Source of the DNA: Barthelona sp. PCE
Lineage: Eukaryota; Metamonada: BaSk clade
Assembly (NCBI GenBank): GCA_040285745.1
Contig: JAUFOR010000001.1
Location: 1,178,001 to 1,242,000, forward strand
DNA: 64,000 nucleotides
Direction of reading: 5' to 3'
The notes under the pieces were generated by a model. The model made no database searches and was not told the origin of the DNA. It saw nothing but the letters and a program-made list of their open reading frames with translations. The position numbers were made by a program, and so were the translations under genes. Positions 8,929 to 18,070 of this stretch are shown here, in pieces; position 1 is the first letter of the stretch; each line of letters begins with the position of its first letter.

Positions 8929-10752
8929 ATGGACCAGAAAAGCAAGAAAATTCAGGGCAACGATTCTTACACACACAAATCTTCGTCGCTCTTAGCTGAG
9001 CTGCGAGAACGCTTAGCAAAGACCGAGAGCCTGTTAGTTAACCAGATGACCCACCTGGAACGTTCGAATCACACGTTGGCAAACCAAAGTGCTCAGTTAG
9101 AAGCAATTGTTGAAAGTGCGTCATTTGTGAGTAAGAAACCTGTTTCAGAGGTTGATGTTGGGGTGTTAAACAGTTCAGCAGCACAACTAAATGATGATAT
9201 TGCAACGAACGTTGATAAAGTAGAGAAAATTAATGATGTTCATGGTTTTATTAGCGCTGAATTATCAAATTTACAACAGGAAGAGCTTCCAGATCATTCC
9301 CCCGAGAAGCAGAAACTTGAAAAATTGGTTGAGACATCACGTAGTCTAGAATTTGATGTTATGGATACAGCAAAAAGTTTGATAGAATTGAAACAACATG
9401 CACAAAATGCTGTGACTGCATTAAGCCCCATGCGTGCCCTTAATATGGATGATGAAGATGATTTAGTATTCTCACCAGAACCAGCATTAAAAGATGATTT
9501 TGAAACAATTACTACTCCGCAGTTGGCTGTAACAGCACCAAAATTAACGTTTGATGCACGTCATAGCGTGAGTGCACTTCAGGAGACCAACCGCGTTGAG
9601 CTGTTGAAACAGATTGGGGAGTTGAACACTGAATTGATTAATATGAGATATGTTGATGAAGAAAATCAACGAAAAATGAAAAAAATGCGCACAAAGATCA
9701 TTGAGTTAGAAGAAGGCGGTAAGACGATCCAGGGTCTTTACAACCATGAGGTTATGAAACAAAAGGAAGTTGGGTTGCAGAATGAAGAGATATCAATCAA
9801 ATTTGATCGAGGCCAAATTACGATTAAAAAGTTGGAGATTGAGAACAGTAATATGAGCAAAGCGTTACAAAGGACACAGGATGAGTGTGAAACTATGGAA
9901 CGTGAGAATCTTGGTCTAGTAGCTGAGTTGAAAGAGCATCGTAATCTGAATCAGTTATTAGAGAAAGAACTCGAAGCACTTAAGGAGAAGCATACTGACC
10001 TTCAACTACACTTTGACACTGACTCAAATGCCGTTGAAAGGCTGACTGATGAGTTAAAGACAGAACGTGAGTTAACTCAAAAGTTAACTGCTTCTCTTGC
10101 AACTTTACAGCGTGACAATGAAGAATTATCGTTTCAGCTTAAAATCCAGACGAACGCGGCTAACATTGCAACCAATGAAGCAAGTCAGCTTGGTATTGAG
10201 GTGGAGGCTTTGCGTACCAGTTTAGAGACAATGCAGGCTGAGACAACTTCAAGCCTAAACGTATTGAATGGGCAGGAGGCAGATCTAGATGCTCTCCGTG
10301 CAAAGATCAGCAGGAGGGAGGCCATTGTCGTGGAAAGAGAAGGTCTACTGTTGGAAAGAGAGGTTGAGTTAGATAATTTGCAACAGGAATTGGGAACCCT
10401 CATAGAGATGCAATCTCGCACTGTTATGCCTGCAACCGTTATGCCCACGGCAGCCACCACGGTCACCAATACAAAAGAAAATAGGGTCGTTGAACGTCAA
10501 CTAAATTTAGATCATGGTGCAAAGTTAGAAGCACGTTTGAAACGGTTGAGATTGTCTGTTTTAAGCCCTGTACGTACTGTTCATCGTCTAGATCATGTGA
10601 GAGATCGTATCCAGCATAATAGTCCTGTTAAAAATAATTTAAAATCCAGTACTGATGATATTATTCGTTTACATGAAAAGAAAATAGATGAAGATTCTCG
10701 TTCCCATGATTTGCGTGCTTCTCAATTACTAACATCATCAAAACTCGTGTAA
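8929..10752 (+). CDS. Long coiled-coil protein, function unknown
   Basis: 607 residues starting at the ATG at 8929 (the frame extends upstream into the apyrase 5' end without ATG). An N-terminal helical region (RLAKTESLLVNQMTHLERS) is followed by an acidic linker (NMDDEDDLVFSPEP). A long, charged, Leu-periodic coiled coil covers roughly residues 210-490. The tail contains Thr/Val-rich sequence (TVMPTAATTVTNTK) and a short basic segment with SVLSPVRTVHR. SP and TP sites could be CDK targets. The layout fits a structural or tethering protein (golgin, centrosomal or cytoskeletal), but nothing identifies which. The convergent membrane-protein gene ends 11 bases after its stop. Confidence 0.75.
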   Translation: MDQKSKKIQGNDSYTHKSSSLLAELRERLAKTESLLVNQMTHLERSNHTLANQSAQLEAIVESASFVSKKPVSEVDVGVLNSSAAQLNDDIATNVDKVEKINDVHGFISAELSNLQQEELPDHSPEKQKLEKLVETSRSLEFDVMDTAKSLIELKQHAQNAVTALSPMRALNMDDEDDLVFSPEPALKDDFETITTPQLAVTAPKLTFDARHSVSALQETNRVELLKQIGELNTELINMRYVDEENQRKMKKMRTKIIELEEGGKTIQGLYNHEVMKQKEVGLQNEEISIKFDRGQITIKKLEIENSNMSKALQRTQDECETMERENLGLVAELKEHRNLNQLLEKELEALKEKHTDLQLHFDTDSNAVERLTDELKTERELTQKLTASLATLQRDNEELSFQLKIQTNAANIATNEASQLGIEVEALRTSLETMQAETTSSLNVLNGQEADLDALRAKISRREAIVVEREGLLLEREVELDNLQQELGTLIEMQSRTVMPATVMPTAATTVTNTKENRVVERQLNLDHGAKLEARLKRLRLSVLSPVRTVHRLDHVRDRIQHNSPVKNNLKSSTDDIIRLHEKKIDEDSRSHDLRASQLLTSSKLV

Positions 10753-10763
10753 ATTTTTTATTT

Positions 10764-12752
10764 TTATTCATGTATCACATCAAAATTTGTTTCAGGCTCA
10801 TAATCACTTTCTATGTAGCTGAAGGTTTCATCTGTTGAAAATTCCCCAAAATAACTCAATCTACGAGCCAAGCCTGCAGTATTCACTTCAAAATTCAATT
10901 CTTTTTCCAGTCCTGTAGCTAAACTAAGATAAGTCGAATCTGGGGTAAATACAGAATTGAAGTTTGACTCTTCTGGGACTCTTGGGAGTACTACACTCAG
11001 GCGAGAGGCTGTTCGCATCGAGTTGATGTTGTTTTTGACATGCATCAATGTGCGCTGTGGTCCACTATCTTTATCAGTGTAACTGTGCATGTCAACAAAG
11101 GACTGCATAGGATTAAGGACTGTATCTAGTTTCTCCAGTGTTGCAAAGAAGGCTTTTGCAAGCCACCACACCACAGACACCCATATGCATGCTATTATGA
11201 CAGGTTCGTTCATCCAGTATACATGATAGAAGCAAAATATGCAAAATTCAATACAAAAAAAGCATAAATTAAGTAAAAAAAGAGGTATAGAGCTGAAATA
11301 TCTGCTCTTAACACCAAGTTTTCTCTTTTTGATAATATCCAGATTTTTATGCATCGTCAACTTCATATGTGCTGGCATTTCTCCTAAACGACAACTAAAG
11401 TTATGCACAAGGGTAAACACACCAGCTGTTAGCAGCCATATGGTGCTCGTGAACCTATGCTGCTGTTTAAAGAAATCGCGAATAATTTTCCGTAGTTTTA
11501 GGACATTATCATACGAAATTTCATCATTTTCTTCCCATTTAAATCGATTATAGACCACCAGATCCTTCAAATAGGCCACCAAAAGCAGATCTCCATTAAA
11601 AGGAAGCCCTAAAAAACTTAATATTCGTTGGAGTGATACTCTCAACATAAACCTCCATTCACCACTTCTATTGCTTTCAAAACCAAGTGCACCTGTAGGG
11701 GTGTCAATAATGGTCTTATTCGAACTTATCCTGTAATACTCTTGCACAATAATGGCATCAAAGCCAGATAATGGTTTCTTGTTAATTAATTTAACAGATG
11801 AACCAGTAAGAAGTACGTAAGAGATATGGAAGAACACAGCAGTACATACAAATCCACCAATCCAAATATTATAGCCATGGGAGAACAGGTCAATTAGTAA
11901 AAGATACTCTGCAACCAATAAAGATCGTACTATAATGAGGTGAATCGTTGTCATGTAGTTGTCGCGGTATGGGTACACAATATAAGCCAGATATAAGTGT
12001 AGCAATACAGATAGACCAATACATATTATACATGTACAAAAGAATGATAATGCGAAAGAGGAAGAACCTGTACGAAACAATGTAGCAACTCGGTAGTATA
12101 CCTGGAGAACTGATTGTTGGTATACGAGAGGGAAAGGCCTTAAAAATATACTGAATGCGTTAGTAAGAGCAGGTAGAAAAATTGAAGGGTTTTTTTTAGA
12201 AATTGATACAAAGAAACGGCACACAAGCAGCATATAGAGCCAGGAATCAGCTATTCTAATGAAAGATTTCTTAAAAAAGTAGCAAAACAAAAATATGGGA
12301 GATTTTGTTGCAGTTGCTCTATACATGTATAAACAAAGAATAAACAAGCCCATGCTGGGTAGTAAAAATGATAATACAACTGTATGTATGTCTAAATACT
12401 GGAATTGAATTTTTTGTGTGCTCACTTCACTAAAAGTTGTGTTGATGAAAAGCAGTCCCTTCAATGTTAGTTCCCCAAAGCCCAACTCAGATGATATCTG
12501 TACAGGAGATAGGCAGAATACCTCAGAATGATTGAAATTTCCCAAAAAAATCGTTCCAGTAGAAGAATGTAATGTAATGTTAACAAAACCAATGTTTGGC
12601 CCTTTATAAATCAACCAAGCTGGCACCTTTGAAGCCTGAGTTATCCTTTTCAGTGACGAAACCATAAAAATTTCACTATTTGCCAAAGAAAGTACAAAAA
12701 ACCCAAAAAGAAGCAACAAAGCCTTAATGCAGATGCCTTGTTGACAATACAT
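10764..12752 (-). CDS. Polytopic membrane protein, paralogue 1 of a three-gene family
   Basis: 662 residues with a signal peptide (about 1-24). A ~105-residue lumenal or extracellular domain carries N-x-T/S sites (NITL, NHS, NTTF), and at least eight hydrophobic helices follow. A conserved cytosolic-looking block before the last helices reads VLKLRKIIRDFF, then RFTS, then HNFSCRLG. The C-terminal tail has the site LARRLSYFG. The same blocks occur in the next two genes. I recognise no transporter or receptor signature. A sensor, channel or surface receptor is possible. It is the shortest of the three and its loop between the helix groups diverges most. Confidence 0.75.
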   Translation of the reverse strand: MYCQQGICIKALLLLFGFFVLSLANSEIFMVSSLKRITQASKVPAWLIYKGPNIGFVNITLHSSTGTIFLGNFNHSEVFCLSPVQISSELGFGELTLKGLLFINTTFSEVSTQKIQFQYLDIHTVVLSFLLPSMGLFILCLYMYRATATKSPIFLFCYFFKKSFIRIADSWLYMLLVCRFFVSISKKNPSIFLPALTNAFSIFLRPFPLVYQQSVLQVYYRVATLFRTGSSSFALSFFCTCIICIGLSVLLHLYLAYIVYPYRDNYMTTIHLIIVRSLLVAEYLLLIDLFSHGYNIWIGGFVCTAVFFHISYVLLTGSSVKLINKKPLSGFDAIIVQEYYRISSNKTIIDTPTGALGFESNRSGEWRFMLRVSLQRILSFLGLPFNGDLLLVAYLKDLVVYNRFKWEENDEISYDNVLKLRKIIRDFFKQQHRFTSTIWLLTAGVFTLVHNFSCRLGEMPAHMKLTMHKNLDIIKKRKLGVKSRYFSSIPLFLLNLCFFCIEFCIFCFYHVYWMNEPVIIACIWVSVVWWLAKAFFATLEKLDTVLNPMQSFVDMHSYTDKDSGPQRTLMHVKNNINSMRTASRLSVVLPRVPEESNFNSVFTPDSTYLSLATGLEKELNFEVNTAGLARRLSYFGEFSTDETFSYIESDYEPETNFDVIHE

Positions 12753-13060
12753 GCACGTTGTACCCCTCTACAACAAGTAAAAACAAGATGAATGAAGTAC
12801 TAAATAGTTTAACAAGCAGTTTTCACATTGATTACGTACCCTTTTTATTGTGGATTTATTGCAGTGAACTGGCTGCCAACATCAGAAAAATGCATAGTTG
12901 TAATTGAAACAAGTATTCTGAATGTAATTGCAGGCTTTTACTGTACCAGTTTTCTAATCACTTTTGTATGCTAAATATTAATAATCAACTGTTTATTGTT
13001 TGAAAATACTAATGAATAATGTGCAAAATGTATAAATAATAAGGAAATTGCTGAAGTAAA
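12753..13060. other. 308-base gap upstream of paralogue 1
   Basis: AT-rich, no open frame of note. It holds the promoter of the gene starting at 12752 and the 3' end of paralogue 2. A perfect 6-base-pair inverted repeat (GTTGTA ccccтc-type loop TACAAC, about 12757-12774) sits just upstream of the paralogue 1 ATG; its meaning is unknown. Confidence 0.4.
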
Positions 13061-15364
13061 CTATTCTAGTATAACTGTCTCCAAATCATCAGAAAAATCT
13101 GAATCAATGGTATTGATGTCTGTTTTGATATCGGTGGGCGATGAATACTCATCCACTGCATCAATCAAAGCATCTAAATTCTTAAAAGCAATGCTTGGTG
13201 ATAATAATGGTTCGCTTTGCATAGTACTATCAATTTCTAAAACAGGTGGGCTTACTGTTAATGTAGGTGAAGTGAATGTTTCTGATACAACAGAAGAAAT
13301 ACTTAATCTGCGAGCAAGCTTTCTAGTTGTAACATCATCATGAACTTCTGAATCTATACTTTGTAAAAAGCGACTTGTAATGGTTAGTTCTTCATCATTA
13401 ACACCACAATCATCATCACTAATGGTATCATTATCTATTTCCCTCAATATTAAATGTAAAGAATCTTTTTTGAGTTCTTCTAAATTGTTTAAAAGTTGTT
13501 TACCTTGATTTGTTTGTACTACGCCTCTTTCAATACGAACAAAAGAATGAGCTATATGTAATTCACGGTCCAAATCAGTTCTTGTGCTAAAAAAAGCTAA
13601 AACAGTCCAATAAATAATATAAACAACAAAGATAATAATAATACTTTCAAATTCAAAACGACTTAATGCTCTGAACATCCACAACTCTAACATAAATATT
13701 GAAACAGAAGAAATCCAACCAATTTTATCAACAACCCTTACAATTCCCAGTCTACGTTTTGGCATACTATCAATTGCACTAACAATTTCACATTTACCAA
13801 ATAAAGCATGTGTACCAAAACGACAAGCTAAATTATGTGCAGCAAAAATTAAAATTGATCGTGGAGAAAAATAAGCAAGTAAACTAACGAATCTGTTGTG
13901 ATGTATAATATAGTTGTTAATCATTTTTCTTAATGCTTTCACTTCAGAATATCGTAATTCAAAATTCTTCATTGGATGATCATATCGTTCTATTGTTTGA
14001 TGAAACTTATTTAATTTTATCAGAGTTTTAAAGTATTGTGATAAAAGAATATCAGCATTGAAATAAATACCAAGCATGTGGTGGAATTTAAAAACGGAAA
14101 TACGCCATTTTAGAGTAGGTAGTAATTTAATCCTTTTATCTATGTCATTATTTGATAGTTCAGAGAGATACGCAACAACAGAATCATTGCACAGTGGGCG
14201 ATTTATATCTTCCATAGATAACAGCTTTTTTGATAGCTTTATATTGTGCTTAAGGCAATATTCCTTAAAATATAAAAAATGGACTATTAACAATCTTCGC
14301 TCCAGAGGACTATAATCGTTATTTTTACGTATACCCCATAACGGGTACCCAAGTATAAACATTCTAAAAACAATTATAGTAACAAAAAAAGATAAAAATT
14401 TGAAGGTGTTTAAATAAAAAGAATTTTCAATCATAGGACCTAACATATGTCCTACACTAGATATAAGACCCACAAGCGTTCTTCCTATCAATAGTAAGAA
14501 TGTATACTTGAAACCATCATCTCTAAACGGTAAAATAAATTTTTGCATTAGATATAATAATAATACATTAGATACAATAAAAGTTATTAAAAAAAAAAAC
14601 GCATCAATATTTAATAAATCCGATAACCCATTAAGTAATGCACCAATGGCTAAATGCAAAAACATTATAGTTGAAGCCAAAATATGCTCCAATAAAGCAG
14701 GAAGGAATTTTACCAATCTAAATAATAATACAAAGAAAGAAGGTATTAGATGTATTGATTCTTCACGATTAAATACTAAAAAAACTTCTGCAAGTACAAA
14801 TAAAAAAATAAAAGCTTCTGTAAGATTATTTAAAGTCATATTTAAACTTTTTGAGATGTACAAAACAAATGGAACCTCTTTAAACGTTAATGGAACAATG
14901 TAAATTATATAAATTAAAATTGTGACAATCAAAAAATCCATCAAATTGTCACTACTGAACAAGTCTGTTGTTTCAATATGTAAAACTTGTTGACAAATTA
15001 CATTGTTTGTTAACGTTACATTCAGAGTGACGTTTAAAATTTGATTTGAAGGAATGAATGCTGTGAAATATTCACTATGATTAAATGATCGTTTTTCGAT
15101 CAGACCGATTGGTTGAGTTTCGATCTTTGCATTCGCCCCATCCGGAATAATGAGTGAAAAAGGTATTCCCATACGTGATAACGATACTTTAGGAGAAATT
15201 GTGTAAAAATAAACGCCGGTACACTGATTATTTGAATAAGCGTCAGCAAGTTGATGACGTGTGTCGTTGTCAAGCCCAATACGCCCATTTGCTGATGCAA
15301 ACATTAGCAAAAAAATTGACACAAAAATGGTGATGTTGTGATCTAGCTTAAAAGTTTGACTCAT
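13061..15364 (-). CDS. Polytopic membrane protein, paralogue 2 of a three-gene family
   Basis: 767 residues from the ATG at 15364 (a TTG six codons upstream is ignored). It has a signal peptide (about 1-27), an ectodomain of ~115 residues with several N-x-T sites (NVTLNVTLTNN), and seven or eight hydrophobic helices. A ~170-residue hydrophilic loop contains the family blocks VKALRKMINNYI, RFVS and HNLACRFG, and two more helices follow. The long acidic tail has LARRLSIS. Diverged from but clearly related to the genes at 10764 and 15604. The coding DNA is very AT-rich, more than the flanking housekeeping genes. Its start and that of paralogue 3 face each other across about 240 bases. Confidence 0.75.
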   Translation of the reverse strand: MSQTFKLDHNITIFVSIFLLMFASANGRIGLDNDTRHQLADAYSNNQCTGVYFYTISPKVSLSRMGIPFSLIIPDGANAKIETQPIGLIEKRSFNHSEYFTAFIPSNQILNVTLNVTLTNNVICQQVLHIETTDLFSSDNLMDFLIVTILIYIIYIVPLTFKEVPFVLYISKSLNMTLNNLTEAFIFLFVLAEVFLVFNREESIHLIPSFFVLLFRLVKFLPALLEHILASTIMFLHLAIGALLNGLSDLLNIDAFFFLITFIVSNVLLLYLMQKFILPFRDDGFKYTFLLLIGRTLVGLISSVGHMLGPMIENSFYLNTFKFLSFFVTIIVFRMFILGYPLWGIRKNNDYSPLERRLLIVHFLYFKEYCLKHNIKLSKKLLSMEDINRPLCNDSVVAYLSELSNNDIDKRIKLLPTLKWRISVFKFHHMLGIYFNADILLSQYFKTLIKLNKFHQTIERYDHPMKNFELRYSEVKALRKMINNYIIHHNRFVSLLAYFSPRSILIFAAHNLACRFGTHALFGKCEIVSAIDSMPKRRLGIVRVVDKIGWISSVSIFMLELWMFRALSRFEFESIIIIFVVYIIYWTVLAFFSTRTDLDRELHIAHSFVRIERGVVQTNQGKQLLNNLEELKKDSLHLILREIDNDTISDDDCGVNDEELTITSRFLQSIDSEVHDDVTTRKLARRLSISSVVSETFTSPTLTVSPPVLEIDSTMQSEPLLSPSIAFKNLDALIDAVDEYSSPTDIKTDINTIDSDFSDDLETVILE

Positions 15365-15603
15365 TGACTTGTCAATTCCCAAGAAGAAGATTTTTTTGGT
15401 GTATAAATTCCAGTTTAGCTGTGATATATTGAAAAAATTCTAAACTGTTTTCAGTGAAGTTGTTTTAGTTTTCTACTCTTTCTTAGAGAGTTAATCTACA
15501 TATCAAACACTAGTAGCCCAAAGTTTTTTGTTTAACAATTTTCAACCTTACTATTGCAGATTAAAAATTCAACAGTTTTTTTCTGAAGATAAAACACTTT
15601 AGT

Positions 15604-17964
15604 ATGACTTGGAAACCAAGTTTAACTTATAAATTCGGAACTGAATTTTTTTTATTGTTTTTTCTGCTCTCTTTTACACTTATAAGAGCAAATTCTAATG
15701 ATTTCAAAGATCATTTTGTGTGCAAAAAGCCCTTAAAAGGTGAGAAAATGTTCGGGGGAATACCAAATATGTTGTATTTCGTTTCTTTACATAATGAAGA
15801 GGGAAATCTTACAATAAGTGCAAATGATAGAATTGTTGCAACAGGGACTTCTAAATCTCAAGTTATAATACTTAATTTATCCTATCTTGGACCAACTAAT
15901 ATGACTTATCTTGTTTCATTAGAACGAAATGGCAGTGTAATAACATACACACATTCTGAACAGTATACTGTGGTCTATACAGAGATATTACCGTTCATCA
16001 TTGCTTTTTTTATGATTTGTATGTTGATATTTTTTTATCCAACTGTTTCATTTTTTTCCGAAAAATCAAAAAAAAATTTTTTTTATTTGACTAGTTTTTG
16101 GTTGCGCAGGTTTTTAAACCTGGTTTTGGATGCTATGATCTTTCTATTATTGTTAACTAATGTGTTAGGTTTGGATTTTCAATTTTTTACTCGATTTTTT
16201 CAAAGTATAAGTAATTTTATAGATTTTTTACCTTCTGTATTAGCTCATCAAATCCTGTTAATGATATATGTGATGAATGCTATATTTGGAGCATCAAAAA
16301 ATTCTTTAAAATCACTTGAAAAGTTACCTTTGCATTCATTGGCCATAATACTAATATTTTTGTTTTTGGTATTATGGTATTTTTTACGATTGAAAGTATT
16401 CCCATACACTAAACGTTCTTTTAAACTTACTTTACAACTTTTACTAGTGCGTAGTTCAGTATTGGTAATTTTTATTGTTGTTAAGGCAAGCATGAATGTG
16501 TCGAGAGGCAATTTCTTCAGTTATATATTCATGAATTTGATTTTATTAATGGGTTCTATATCAGTTTTTCATAATTTAGTTATTGGTTATGAAAGCAAAG
16601 ATGTTTTAAGACGATTAAAAGAAAAACCTGAATTGCACCTTTTAGAGCGAAGAATATTAGCAGCATATATGCGATACAACGAGAAGCTTGATCAAGGAGA
16701 AAAAGATCCAAAGTTATGTGATGCAGATATTGATGAGTTCTCATATTTTTCTGATGAAGAATTAATTTATAAAGTTTCTGAATGTAAGGGATCACGTATG
16801 CGACACTTGTATAAGGGATCTTTTGCTCTTTTTGGATTTAAATACAACGCAAATTTATATGTTCTGAGTTATTTGAAGAACATGATTACAACAGGTCAAT
16901 TAGAATTTGATTCAAAGGCAGAAGACAGGAAGATATCATTTAACGATGTGCGAAAATTAAGAAGATACATTATAGATTTCACTAGAGAAGGAGTAAGATT
17001 CATATCAATAATTTTTTATTTTATACCAATACGTCAATTTGCTATTCTACACAATGTTTCATGTCGTATAGGGAGACGTCCTTTTGGAGCAATATTTGAT
17101 ATACATAAAGTTATAGATCCAAAAACACAACGTCAGCTGGGTATTTCATCAATAGGGTCAAGACTTGTATTTCTTTCTAATGTATTAGTTTTTGCTTTTG
17201 AAATAGCGTTACTGGTAATCAGTGAGAATTGGCCTTTGAGCATAGTTTTTGATTTTTTTTTAGCTATATATTTACTATTTTGGGTTATTATGGCAGCTAA
17301 AGAAGCAGTTAAAGATAGAAGAACTTTAAATCCTTGTTCTTCATTTGAAAAATTTCATAATTCTGAAACTTTAAAAACTTTTGAAGGAACAGAAGCATTA
17401 GATATACTTAAGGAGACCATTACTATTCTTTCTCTAAGTAATGGTAACAGTGGTAATGCTTCAGCAATACCCTCACCAGAAATAGGATTGAAAGAGAAAC
17501 CTTTGAATTTTTTTCAGTTAACTTCAGAAAGTAGTGAAGAAGAAGAAATTGAATTAAACGAAGAAATCCTTACTCTTGTTGAAGATGTAACAGATTATAT
17601 GGGTAAAGATGCTTCAGAAAAACAAATAAGGAAATTTAGTCGTAGATTAAGTATATTAAGTTCTAATTATGACAGTAATGGATCATCAAACGGAAACTCT
17701 TCCAGGAATTCCCAAAATATAAATTCTGCCAGACTTTCTTCAAACAGAAATTCAGGAATTTTTTCTGATGGAAGTGTTGGTAGCCGTTTTTCTGTTGAAT
17801 CTCACAGTGCCGCGGCACTAGATTTTGCTTATATGCTTTCCAGTGAATTCCAACCAGCACCAGAAGAGCTATTTGAAAGAAGTATTGATGATGATGAACT
17901 AAATTTTCATTTAAGTAGTCTCAATATGATGGATGAAGATGGTGAGCCAATTGTTTATGATTGA
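15604..17964 (+). CDS. Polytopic membrane protein, paralogue 3 of a three-gene family
   Basis: 786 residues from an ATG, ending in TGA. Signal peptide (about 1-29), glycosylatable ectodomain (NLTIS, NLS, NMT), seven or eight helices, then the shared loop with VRKLRRYIIDF, RFIS and HNVSCRIG, and two further helices. The tail is long, acidic and then Ser/Asn-rich (SSNGNSSRNSQN), with the conserved FSRRLSILSS site. It is divergent from paralogue 2, which suggests an inverted duplication. An Arg-Arg-x-Ser site kept in all three tails is a candidate PKA/AGC kinase target. No enzymatic motif is seen. Confidence 0.75.
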   Translation: MTWKPSLTYKFGTEFFLLFFLLSFTLIRANSNDFKDHFVCKKPLKGEKMFGGIPNMLYFVSLHNEEGNLTISANDRIVATGTSKSQVIILNLSYLGPTNMTYLVSLERNGSVITYTHSEQYTVVYTEILPFIIAFFMICMLIFFYPTVSFFSEKSKKNFFYLTSFWLRRFLNLVLDAMIFLLLLTNVLGLDFQFFTRFFQSISNFIDFLPSVLAHQILLMIYVMNAIFGASKNSLKSLEKLPLHSLAIILIFLFLVLWYFLRLKVFPYTKRSFKLTLQLLLVRSSVLVIFIVVKASMNVSRGNFFSYIFMNLILLMGSISVFHNLVIGYESKDVLRRLKEKPELHLLERRILAAYMRYNEKLDQGEKDPKLCDADIDEFSYFSDEELIYKVSECKGSRMRHLYKGSFALFGFKYNANLYVLSYLKNMITTGQLEFDSKAEDRKISFNDVRKLRRYIIDFTREGVRFISIIFYFIPIRQFAILHNVSCRIGRRPFGAIFDIHKVIDPKTQRQLGISSIGSRLVFLSNVLVFAFEIALLVISENWPLSIVFDFFLAIYLLFWVIMAAKEAVKDRRTLNPCSSFEKFHNSETLKTFEGTEALDILKETITILSLSNGNSGNASAIPSPEIGLKEKPLNFFQLTSESSEEEEIELNEEILTLVEDVTDYMGKDASEKQIRKFSRRLSILSSNYDSNGSSNGNSSRNSQNINSARLSSNRNSGIFSDGSVGSRFSVESHSAAALDFAYMLSSEFQPAPEELFERSIDDDELNFHLSSLNMMDEDGEPIVYD

Positions 17965-18070
17965 TGTTGTTATTTTAAATCCTTACAACATTAGATTAGA
18001 TGATCACCATTATAATAAATTTATATTTTTTAATTGTGGTTTTCTTCTTGGCTTTTATCAGTTATGGATT

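Noticed and set aside
14508-14903. 131-codon plus-strand frame within membrane paralogue 2
   Set aside because: It is antisense to conserved membrane helices in AT-rich DNA and is rich in Lys/Asn, as expected of a shadow frame.
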